DNA from: Desulforhopalus sp. | GTDB taxonomy: Bacteria > Desulfobacterota > Desulfobulbia > Desulfobulbales > Desulfocapsaceae | Reading direction: 5' to 3' | Length of the DNA: 42,658 bases | Assembly: GCA_024710585.1 (NCBI GenBank) | Contig: JANJUM010000120.1 | Coordinates: 1 to 42,658 of the forward strand | Shown here: positions 31,725 to 39,805 of the stretch, in pieces | Numbering within the stretch: the first letter of the stretch is position 1 | How the letters are laid out: every line of letters begins with the position of its first letter | Program-made: the position numbers and the translations under genes | The notes under the pieces: generated by a model | Told to the model about the DNA's origin: nothing | Databases searched by the model: none | What the model saw: only the letters and a program-made list of their open reading frames with translations

Positions 31725-32648
31725 TTATACCTGCGGTCTGGGAAGAAGCCCCGCTCTTTCTACGATTTCCTTTACCTTTTCCTCCCAGTCGATGGCCATG
31801 ATGTGAAATCCGGCAACACCTTCGACCTTCTTGAGGCGTTCTATGGTCTCGATACAGATGGCAATCCCTTCCTCAGGCTGCTTCTCCTTGGGAACGGCGG
31901 CCATGCGGTCGACGATCTCCTGGGGTACATCCATGCCCGGGACCTTGTTCTTCATGTAGCGGGCCGCCCCCACCGACTTGATCGGGGTTACGCCGGCGAG
32001 GATATAGGTCTGCTTATGCAAACCACGGGCGCGAACGCCCTCCATCCACTGCTCGAACTTGTCGACGTTGAAGATGCACTGGGTCTGGATGAAATCCGCC
32101 CCGGCGGCGATCTTCTTGGCGAGACGCAGCACGCGCAGCTCGAAGGGATCGGCAAAGGGGTTGGCGGCGGCACCGATGAACATCTTCGGTGGGTTTTTGA
32201 TCTCCGCCCCGCCCTGGAACTTGCCCTCGTCACGCATGTTTTTGACCATCTGAATAAGCTGCACCGAGTCGATGTCGTGCACGTTCATCGCCATCGGGTG
32301 GTCACCAAACCTGGTGTGATCGCCGGAGAGGCAGAGCATGGTATCGATACCCAGCGCATAGGCGCCGAGGATGTCGGCCTGCATGGCGAGACGATTGCGG
32401 TCGCGGGTGACCATCTGCAGCAGAGGGTTGTGACCCTGCTGCTTGAGCAGCACCGAGGCGGCAAAACTCGACATACGCACCATCGCCGTCTGGTTGTCGG
32501 TGACATTGACCGCGTCGACCACGCCGTGCAGGTATTTGCCCTTCTCGATGACCTTGTCGGCCATGGACCCGCGCGGCGGGCCGCACTCCGAGGTGACCGC
32601 CAAGTGTCCTGCCGCCAATACTTTTTCTAATTTGCTTTCGGTTCTCAT
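31725..32648 (-). CDS. metF: Methylenetetrahydrofolate reductase
   Basis: Start trimmed to ATG 32648 (MRTESKLEKVLAAGHLAVTSECGPPRG); MVTRDRNRLAMQADILGAYALGIDTMLCLSGDHTRFGDHP; FIQTQCIFNVDKF. Confidence 0.92.
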   Translation of the reverse strand: MRTESKLEKVLAAGHLAVTSECGPPRGSMADKVIEKGKYLHGVVDAVNVTDNQTAMVRMSSFAASVLLKQQGHNPLLQMVTRDRNRLAMQADILGAYALGIDTMLCLSGDHTRFGDHPMAMNVHDIDSVQLIQMVKNMRDEGKFQGGAEIKNPPKMFIGAAANPFADPFELRVLRLAKKIAAGADFIQTQCIFNVDKFEQWMEGVRARGLHKQTYILAGVTPIKSVGAARYMKNKVPGMDVPQEIVDRMAAVPKEKQPEEGIAICIETIERLKKVEGVAGFHIMAIDWEEKVKEIVERAGLLPRPQV

Positions 32649-33313
32649 TCTGCCAAATCCTCTCTGATGATCTTTCTCGGACCACTGCCTCCACCCGGAC
32701 GCCAGTCTTTGGCCGGGGTGATTTCCACATACCGTTCGATCTGGCCGAGTGCCTTGAGCCGCTCCCAGATCAGGGCCCAGGCGCAGTCGGTATCCTCGCC
32801 GATCTCGCAGTGACCGCCGGTGGATCCGCCACAAGGGCCATTCATCAGCTGTTTGGCGCAACGGGCGATGGGGCAGATGCCCCCGGTCATGCCGAGCAGG
32901 CAGTCGCCGCAGCCCTGACAACGTTCACTCCACACCCCCTGACGCTCGGAGGCGCCCATGAACTTGGTGTTGAGCGCCGGAAACACCGGCTTGTTCTTGA
33001 AGCGGCGGGCGATTTCCTGAACGCCGCAGCCACAGGCCATGGACATGACCGCCTCGACCCCGTCGATCATCGGCACCAGTTCCTCGACGTATTCCGGGTC
33101 GCACTGCCGCTCGAGGGTATGCTCGCGGATCTCGATGGTAGCGCCGCTCTTCAACACCGCCATATGCAGACCGGAGGCGAGCAGGCCGACTTCCTTGCGA
33201 CCGCCGGCTGCACAGACGGTGACGCACTCGTTACAGCCGACAAGCAGGATGCGCTTGAAGGGCTTGATGTACTCCATCAATTCTTCCAAAGGTTTTCGTT
33301 CTGCAGTGATCAT
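32645..33313 (-). CDS. metV: MetV-like methylenetetrahydrofolate reductase C-terminal/zinc-type subunit
   Basis: MITAERKPLEELMEYIKPFKRILLVGCNECVTVCAAGGRKEV...CQGCGDCLLGMTGGICPIARCAKQLMNGPCGGS; 4-bp overlap with metF. Confidence 0.88.
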   Translation of the reverse strand: MITAERKPLEELMEYIKPFKRILLVGCNECVTVCAAGGRKEVGLLASGLHMAVLKSGATIEIREHTLERQCDPEYVEELVPMIDGVEAVMSMACGCGVQEIARRFKNKPVFPALNTKFMGASERQGVWSERCQGCGDCLLGMTGGICPIARCAKQLMNGPCGGSTGGHCEIGEDTDCAWALIWERLKALGQIERYVEITPAKDWRPGGGSGPRKIIREDLAE

Positions 33314-33330
33314 TGGTGTGTGCTCTCCTG

Positions 33331-33786
33331 TCAAATATTAGCGGCCTTCCGGGCCTCGCTTGCCCCGCCGGCCAGGGCGAGATGAATCGGACTGGGACCC
33401 ATCTTGCGGATCTTCTCGGTCATCTCGGTGGCCACCTGAGCGAAACGATAACCCATGCCGGCGGACATCGTCACCATCTCCAGGCGTTCCCCTTCGAGGC
33501 CGATCTCTTCCAGGTACTTGCGGACACTTTCAACCCTGCGAGCGGCGCGAACGTTGCCGTTCTTGAAATGGCAGTCACCCTCGAGGCAGCCCGCCACGTA
33601 GACCCCGTCGGCACCTTTCTCGAAGGCCTTGACAATATGCAGCGCATCAACCTTGCCGGAGCAGGGTACGCGGATGATTTTGACGTTGGCGGGGTAGGTA
33701 AGTCGTTGACTGCCCGCCATGTCGGCAGCCGTGTAGGCGCAGTAGTGGCAGCAGAAAGCCACAATGACCGGTTCAAAGTTTTCCAT
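33331..33786 (-). CDS. mvhD: MvhD-family hydrogenase/Hdr iron-sulfur subunit
   Basis: FCCHYCAYTAADMAGSQRLTYPANVKIIRVPCSGKVDALHIVKAFEKGADGVYVAGCLEGDCHFKNGN. Confidence 0.93.
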   Translation of the reverse strand: MENFEPVIVAFCCHYCAYTAADMAGSQRLTYPANVKIIRVPCSGKVDALHIVKAFEKGADGVYVAGCLEGDCHFKNGNVRAARRVESVRKYLEEIGLEGERLEMVTMSAGMGYRFAQVATEMTEKIRKMGPSPIHLALAGGASEARKAANI

Positions 33787-36700
33787 TATGCATTCGTCCT
33801 TTCAAAGAGTTCTTCCAACTTGGCAAGGATACGGTCGTCCTCGAACTGCATCAGCTGAATGGCCTTGGCCGGACAGGCGGAAACGCAGACGCCGCAGCCA
33901 TGGCACTTGGCCGGATCGATCTCCGAGTACCCCTCGGCGTTGATGAAGGGGATGGAGAAGGGGCAACTGCGCACGCAGATGAGGCAGGCGGCGCAGATAT
34001 TCTTGTCGACTTTGGCGGAACGGGCGCCTAGGTTGATGGTGTCCCTGGCCAGCATGGTGCGGGCGCGGGCCGCCACCGCCAGAGCCTGTGCGACGCTCTC
34101 GTTGATGAGTTTCGGGCTGTGGGCGGTGCCGGCGACGAAGAAGCCTGGAACCGGCAGGTCGATGGGCCGCAGCTTGACATGATCCTCGAGGAAATAGCCA
34201 TCGGCAGTGCGCGGCAGCTTGAAGAGCATCGCCAACTCGCTGTTGCCGTCCTCGTCGGCGACCATGCCGGTGCTGAGGCAGAGGTGGTCGGCGGCCACGG
34301 TCAGCTCGCGGCCGAGAACGGGGTCGGTAAAGCTCACCTCGATACCGCCGTCGCCCGCTTGGACCCGCGGCGGCTGCTCGCGGCTGTAGCGGACGAAGAT
34401 CACCCCCAGTTCCCGCGCCTTCTGGTAATACTCCTCATGGAAACCAAAGGTCCGCATGTCGCGATAGAGCACGAAGATGCGCGCCTCGGGATTGAGGGCG
34501 AGGATACGCAGGGCATTCTTGATGGCGCTCTGGCAGCAGATGCGCGAACAGTTGGGGTTCTCATCGTCGCGGGAACCGACGCACTGGATCATCACCACGT
34601 TGTCCCAGGCCTTGGCTGTCTCCGGCTTCTCGGCGAGCAGCGCCTGCAGGTCGAGCTGCGTCGACACCGCCGCGTTCTCGCCGAGCAGGTACTGGGGCGG
34701 ACGGTTGGGCTTGGCGCCGGTGGCGATGACCGTGACGCCGTGCTCGATCTGGCGGTAGAACATCTGCTTGCCGGTCTGCATGCCAGTCTTGAACAGGCCG
34801 GGCATGCCGCTGTGATCGACGATCAGCGCCCGAGTGATGATCTGGATGTTCTCATGGGCCTCGGTGCGGGCGATGAGATCCTTGACATAGGTCTGCACGT
34901 CGCCCTTCTCGATAGTGCTGTGAATGCGCGCCGCCAGTCCGCCAAGCTTGTCGGTCTTCTCGGCCAGGTAGACCTTGTGGCCCTGGTCGGCCAGCTGCAG
35001 CGCGGCATTCATCCCGGCCACGCCACCCCCGACGACGAGGATGTCCTTGTTGATCGGCAGGCTCTGGTCGACGAGGGGCTGGGAACGGATGACGCTGCCC
35101 ACCGCCATACGGATGAGGTCTTTGGCCTTGGCGGTGGCATCCTGCGGGCTGTTGCTGTGCACCCAGGTGGCCTGGTCGCGGATATTGGCGATTTCCACCA
35201 GATACTTGTTGAGCCCGGCGGCACGAACCGTCTCCTGGAACTTGGTCTCGTGGGTGCGCGGCGAACAACCGCCGATGACCACGCGGTTGAGCTTGTTATC
35301 GCGGATCGACTCCTGAATTTCACGCATCGACTGGCGGCTGCAGCCGTGACCCTTGAGCTCGGAGACCACCACCTGTGGCAGTTGCGAGGCGAACTCGGCC
35401 AGGGCGCCGGCATCGACGACTCCGCCGATATTCTCGCCGCAGTCGCAGATGAAAACTCCGACCCGCGCTTCCTCGCCGACGGTGGCGAATTCCGGAGGCG
35501 GCGGCTCGCGGTCTTCTTCGGCTTTTACAGGGACGGCAACATCCCCGGCGGCCATACAGGCGGCGGCGCTGGCCTGCACCATGGTCTCGGGAATGTCCTT
35601 GGGCGCCTGGGCGACGCCGGCGACGTAGATGCCGGGAACCGAGGTGGCCACCGGGTTGAAGGGGTCGGTGACCGGGAAGCTCGAGCTGTTGAGGTCGATG
35701 CCCAGCTTGCCCGCCAGGACGCGCACCTCGTCGGAGATGCGGAAGCCGGTGGACAGCACAACCATATCGAATTCTTCAGTGATATTGGCGCTTTTGTCGT
35801 CACAGCTGTAGGTGATGCTGAGGTTTTCTGCGCCCCCCTCGCGGACGATGCTATGCGGCCGACTACGCACGAAACGCACCCCGAACTCATTCTTCGCCCG
35901 GAGGAAGTAGCGCTCGTAGTCCTTGCCCATGGTACGCATGTCCATGTAGAAGATGGTGGTCTCGATATCGTCGTGAAAGCGCTCCTTGGTGACGATGGCC
36001 TCCTTGAGGGCGAACATGCAGCAGGCGCTGGAGCAATAGGCCCCGGCCCCTTTCTGCAGGCCGCGCGAGCCGATGCACTGGATCCAGGCGACCTTCTTCG
36101 GCTGCTGGCCGTTGGACGGCCGCACCAGCTGGCCCATGGTCGGCCCGGAGGCGGAGAGGATGCGCTCGTACTGCAGGCTGGTGACCACGTCAGGCTGCTG
36201 GCCATAGCCGAGATAGTCGAGATGGCTCGGATCGAACAGCGAGCCGCCGGGGGAGAGGACGATCGAGCCGCAGGTGACCTCGAACTTGCGGCCCATGTCG
36301 TCGGGGTTGATCGCCCCCGCCGGACAGCTCTTCATCAGCCCTTCCACGTCATCGCACTTGGCGAGGTCGATGGAGAAGGCCTGAGGGGTAGCCTGGGGAT
36401 ACCGCATGCAGGTCGGCGCACGGTGGTCGAGCCCCGGGGTAAAGCGGACACACTGCGGGAATTTCTTGTGGCACTCGCCACAGGCGGTGCACTTGTCGAG
36501 GTTGATGTAGCGGGGCGCGGTCTCCATGGAAACGGTGAAGTTGCCCTTGCCGCCTTTGACACCCTTGACCGTGGTCATGGTCAACAGCTCGATGTACTCC
36601 TGGCGGCTTCCTTCGGATAAATTGGGGGACAGGGTGCAGAGATCGCAGTTGTTGGTCGGGAAGGTCCGGTCCAGCTGGGTCATGAGACCGCCGATGGTAT

Positions 36701-36821
36701 AGTCCCTGTCGACGAGGATGACCTTCTTTTCCGCTTCCGCCAGGTCAAGTGCGGCACGAATGCCGCCCATGCCGCCGCCGATCACCAGAACCTTGTCACT
36801 CACTTGTTGTTGTTTTTGCAT
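33786..36821 (-). CDS. hdrA: Double-length HdrA-like flavin/iron-sulfur subunit
   Basis: 1011 aa; two FAD-binding modules (VIGGGMGGIRAALDLAEAEKKVILVDRD; VVGGGVAGMNAALQLADQGHKVYLAEKTDKLGGLAARIHS), FPTNNCDLCTLSPNL, C-terminal CAACLICVRSCP and CHGCGVCVSACP. Confidence 0.93.
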   Translation of the reverse strand: MQKQQQVSDKVLVIGGGMGGIRAALDLAEAEKKVILVDRDYTIGGLMTQLDRTFPTNNCDLCTLSPNLSEGSRQEYIELLTMTTVKGVKGGKGNFTVSMETAPRYINLDKCTACGECHKKFPQCVRFTPGLDHRAPTCMRYPQATPQAFSIDLAKCDDVEGLMKSCPAGAINPDDMGRKFEVTCGSIVLSPGGSLFDPSHLDYLGYGQQPDVVTSLQYERILSASGPTMGQLVRPSNGQQPKKVAWIQCIGSRGLQKGAGAYCSSACCMFALKEAIVTKERFHDDIETTIFYMDMRTMGKDYERYFLRAKNEFGVRFVRSRPHSIVREGGAENLSITYSCDDKSANITEEFDMVVLSTGFRISDEVRVLAGKLGIDLNSSSFPVTDPFNPVATSVPGIYVAGVAQAPKDIPETMVQASAAACMAAGDVAVPVKAEEDREPPPPEFATVGEEARVGVFICDCGENIGGVVDAGALAEFASQLPQVVVSELKGHGCSRQSMREIQESIRDNKLNRVVIGGCSPRTHETKFQETVRAAGLNKYLVEIANIRDQATWVHSNSPQDATAKAKDLIRMAVGSVIRSQPLVDQSLPINKDILVVGGGVAGMNAALQLADQGHKVYLAEKTDKLGGLAARIHSTIEKGDVQTYVKDLIARTEAHENIQIITRALIVDHSGMPGLFKTGMQTGKQMFYRQIEHGVTVIATGAKPNRPPQYLLGENAAVSTQLDLQALLAEKPETAKAWDNVVMIQCVGSRDDENPNCSRICCQSAIKNALRILALNPEARIFVLYRDMRTFGFHEEYYQKARELGVIFVRYSREQPPRVQAGDGGIEVSFTDPVLGRELTVAADHLCLSTGMVADEDGNSELAMLFKLPRTADGYFLEDHVKLRPIDLPVPGFFVAGTAHSPKLINESVAQALAVAARARTMLARDTINLGARSAKVDKNICAACLICVRSCPFSIPFINAEGYSEIDPAKCHGCGVCVSACPAKAIQLMQFEDDRILAKLEELFERTNA

Positions 36822-36910
36822 GGCAATGTCTTCTCTGGGCCAGCCAGCCGGGAGTCTTCCCGGCCTCCGGCCATGAAATTTTCGTGGGATTTTCCGTCAC
36901 CAATGGCCCG

Positions 36911-37783
36911 CTACAGCCCGGCCACATCGAGGATCGCCGGCAGCTTGTGCTCCCAGCCGAGGGTCTGGACGAGGACCCCCTGAACCATGGGCTTGAGCGC
37001 CGCCACGGTCTCCCCGGCAATGTGGATACCCTCCTGTTCGCGATCGGAGGATTTGCGGATACGCCGAATGAGTTCATCGGAGATGTTCGCCCCCGGCTCG
37101 CTGTTGGCAATATACTGGGCTATGGCCAGGGACTTGAGGAGGAAAACGGTGGGCACCACCGGCACCCCCAGACCCTTGACCCGCTCGTAAAAAGCGGCGA
37201 ACCGGGCTACATCGTAGACCGGCGGGGTGAGCAGCCAGCGGGCGCCGGCGGCCACCTTTTTCGCCGCGAACGCCACCTCCCTCTCGAGGGCGGCCTCATC
37301 GGCGCAAGGGGCGAGAGAGGCGCCGCTGAAGAAGGTCGGCGCGCCATCGAGATCGAAGCCGGCCATGTCTTTGCCTTTCTGCAAAGTACCGATCGCCCCG
37401 AGCAGGCCGCATTCGTCGACATCGTCGACGGCCTTGGCCTCGCTATGATCGCCCTGACTCATCTCCTCGCCGCGTACCACGAGGAGATTGTGAATCCCCA
37501 GTACATGGGCGGCGAGGATATCGCCCTGAAGGGCCATGCGGTTGCGGTCACGGCAGTAGAGGTGAATGATCGCCTCCACCCCCTGCTGCTGCATGAGCAC
37601 ACCGCCGGCCAGGGCGTTCATGCGCATGATGCCGTTATCCATATCGGGGACGACGATGGCGTCGACCCGCCCCTTGATCCTGCGTGCATCGTTGACGAGC
37701 CGGGAAATATTTACGCCTTTCGGGGTGTGCATCTCCGCCAGAACGACAAATTCCTTTGCCTGCAATCTTTTTTGGAAACTCAT
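36911..37783 (-). CDS. Second MetF-like (methylenetetrahydrofolate reductase-like) protein
   Basis: 290 aa; LYCRDRNRMALQGDILAAHVLGIHNLLVVRGEEMSQGDH parallels the same region of the MetF at 31725..32648. Confidence 0.85.
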   Translation of the reverse strand: MSFQKRLQAKEFVVLAEMHTPKGVNISRLVNDARRIKGRVDAIVVPDMDNGIMRMNALAGGVLMQQQGVEAIIHLYCRDRNRMALQGDILAAHVLGIHNLLVVRGEEMSQGDHSEAKAVDDVDECGLLGAIGTLQKGKDMAGFDLDGAPTFFSGASLAPCADEAALEREVAFAAKKVAAGARWLLTPPVYDVARFAAFYERVKGLGVPVVPTVFLLKSLAIAQYIANSEPGANISDELIRRIRKSSDREQEGIHIAGETVAALKPMVQGVLVQTLGWEHKLPAILDVAGL

Positions 37784-37843
37784 AGGCGTTTTTTCACTCC
37801 AGGTAACAGAATCTCTTACGGGATTAACCCTGTGCGATGCTGG

Positions 37844-39163
37844 TTACAGGGCTGTTTCAGGATGAAAAACATTGACGTCCTTCAAGTCGTCACCGAGATA
37901 GGTTCGCTCGTTCGGACCGAGAATCCCCAGAGCCAGACAAAGGATGGTCCAGATATGCACGGTGCCGTAGGTACCGTGAAAATGGTGACCGATATCATGA
38001 ACCTGGGCATGGCAGTTATGGCAGCCGGTGATGCAGTAGTCGGCGCCGGTGGCAGCGATCTGGTCGAACTTGACCTTGCCGTAAGCCCTGCGTTCGTCGG
38101 GGAAGCCGGACTGGAGGAAGCCGCCACCGCCGCCGCAGCAGAAGTTATTGGACTTGTTGGGCGTCATTTCGATAATGTTTTCCTCGCCTACCGCCGAGGC
38201 GATGACAAAGCGCAGGTCGTCGGCGACTGGGTCGCCGAAGCTCTTGCGGACAATCTGGCAGGGATCCTGGATGGTGAACTTGACCTTGCGCTCCTTGTTC
38301 CAGTCGGAGTTGACCTTGAGGCGCCCTTCGCGGATCCACTTGGCATAATAGGAGTAGATGGAGGCCACTTCGAACTTGTGCTCGATACCGAATTTTTGCA
38401 GTCCGGACCGGACTGAAAAGGTGATGTGCCCTCATTCCGTGTTGAGAAAGACCTTGCACCCTAAATCATCGGCCTGCTTGGCCGAAACCCGGGTGACATG
38501 CTCCCAGCACTTGTCATCGGCGAGGAACATGCAGTAGTTCTCCGCAGCCCAGCCTTTGCTGCCGTAGGTCCAGTCGACCCCGGCGAGATGGAGGATCTTC
38601 CACAGAGGCACCAGCTCATCGGGCTCGGTCACCGGCTCGCGGGAGTTCTGGTTGAGGAAGAAGTGCGCCCCTTCCTTGTCGATAGGGGCCTGCATGTCGG
38701 CAAACTCGGGCTGTGCCTGGCGGTATTCCTCGAGCACATCCTGGATGACGAAGATGAAGTCGTCCGGGGCGGTGCCCATGGCGCTGTTTGAGTCGTTGCG
38801 CAATGCCATGTCGCAGGAGTTGCGGATGCCGCTGGGTCGTTTGTCGCGCGGCCAGGTGGCCCGGGCGTTATACACCAGCTGCGGAATATTGATTTTCATT
38901 GGACACACATAAATGCACCTCTGGCACATGGTGCACATCCATACCCAAGGAGAATTCGTCGCTTCCTCGTCCATGCCCAGGGCACACATGCGCAGGAACT
39001 TGCGAGGGTCCATATCCGCCAGTCCCGTGGCGGGACAGCCGGAGACACAGGCACCGCAAGTGAGACAGAGATTGAGATTCCCCCCTTCGGGGAGGATCTC
39101 CTTGACCGTTTCCATGAAGGAACTCTTCTTTTTCCCTCTGATGGTAATGCCACTTTCCGTCAT
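37844..39163 (-). CDS. Selenocysteine-containing HdrC/HdrB (HdrD/TmcB/DsrK-like) Fe-S protein, about 439 aa with in-frame UGA
   Basis: ORFs 38432..39226 and 37844..38368 share a frame with only one stop (UGA at 38434-38432) between them. Continuous reading: ...CLTCGACVSGCPA...CTMCQRCIYVCP...DDLGCKVFLNTE-U-GHITFSVRSGLQKFGIEHKFEVASIYSYYAKW...DPCQIVRKS...NFCCGGGGG...GCHNCHAQ. Start ATG 39163 with GGAAAG SD. Confidence 0.85.
38394..38419 (-). promoter_or_regulatory. Bacterial SECIS-like hairpin downstream of UGA
   Basis: mRNA UUUUCAGUCC-GGUCC-GGACUGcAAAA; perfect 6-bp CAGUCC/GGACUG stem, GGU in apical loop, 22 nt between UGA and GGU. Confidence 0.8.
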
Positions 39164-39247
39164 AGGTCTTTCCTTTTTCCGTTCACGTCTCGTTATTGAG
39201 AGTATCGCCTCCACTCGTCCCGGCATGGGGTTGCCGGGGCGAAGCCT

Positions 39248-39487
39248 TCATCGACAACGCTTTCTAATCCTTATGGTATACACATCCTGCCCCCCTTCGC
39301 CCTCGTCGCTGTAGAGGAGGTCGTAGGAGTTCTCGGGGAGCACCTTGAGCAGGTCGCGCCGGGTGTCCGGATCGGAGCCGCAGATCTCCAAGGTCTCTTG
39401 CGGCTGCATGCGTCCAAAGACCTCAGTCATCTTGAGCAGGGAGAAGGAAGAGAAGGTATTTCTAAAATCAAGTGTATAGTCCGCCAT
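39248..39487 (-). CDS. Small TusA/SirA-like protein lacking the canonical CPxP cysteine
   Basis: MADYTLDFRNTFSSFSLLKMTEVFGRMQPQETLEICGSDPDTRRDLLKVLPENSYDLL; TusA-like pattern, first gene after the sigma54 promoter. Confidence 0.55.
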   Translation of the reverse strand: MADYTLDFRNTFSSFSLLKMTEVFGRMQPQETLEICGSDPDTRRDLLKVLPENSYDLLYSDEGEGGQDVYTIRIRKRCR

Positions 39488-39526
39488 TGGCACCCTTGTT
39501 CCCGATTGGACAAACGCTCCTCTTTA

Positions 39527-39542
39527 AGCAAGATCCGGGCCA
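39527..39542 (-). promoter_or_regulatory. Sigma54 (-24/-12) promoter of the Hdr/Met operon
   Basis: Minus strand TGGCCCGGATCTTGCT vs consensus TGGCACG-N4-TTGCW; matches 11 of 12 specified positions. Confidence 0.75.
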
Positions 39543-39611
39543 TGCTCCGCGAGCACCGCCGCGTCCAGCCATTCATCAAATTTTTTTTGTTTGATATTCA
39601 ATCGTTATTAG

Positions 39612-39627
39612 TTGACGCATTCGTCAA
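39612..39627. promoter_or_regulatory. Candidate activator site, inverted repeat TTGACG-catt-CGTCAA
   Basis: Perfect 6-bp arms about 70-100 bp upstream of the minus-strand sigma54 promoter. Confidence 0.45.
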
Positions 39628-39698
39628 ATCGATTGAAAAGCGAAGGAAAGACAGGTATGGTGGGGAAGAAATTGCTAAGACCTTACGAGTGTTGTACT

Positions 39699-39720
39699 TT
39701 AACATGTGTTAACGTTAACA
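39699..39720. promoter_or_regulatory. Three-arm palindromic element TTAACA-tg-TGTTAA-cg-TTAACA
   Basis: Two overlapping palindromes, including perfect TGTTAACGTTAACA (39707-39720), in the divergent intergenic region. Confidence 0.5.
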
Positions 39721-39805
39721 GCTATCGTATGGCCTATGGGGGAGTCGACATGTCCCAAATAGTGGAATCTCATGGACTTACCGACCTCAACCGGCGGAGC
39801 GTCCC

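Noticed and set aside
34119-36620. 833-aa plus-strand ORF opposite hdrA
   Set aside because: Antisense shadow of a well-supported HdrA; composition (HDE/GV-rich) not protein-like.
36749-38416. 555-aa plus-strand ORF opposite the second MetF-like and HdrCB genes
   Set aside because: Antisense shadow; minus-strand frames carry clear family motifs.
37844-39226. Interpretation of the split HdrCB as a pseudogene or as separate hdrC and hdrB genes
   Set aside because: Same frame, single UGA, both halves well preserved, motif-Cys position, SECIS-like hairpin, and no SD or start codon close to the UGA for a separate hdrB.
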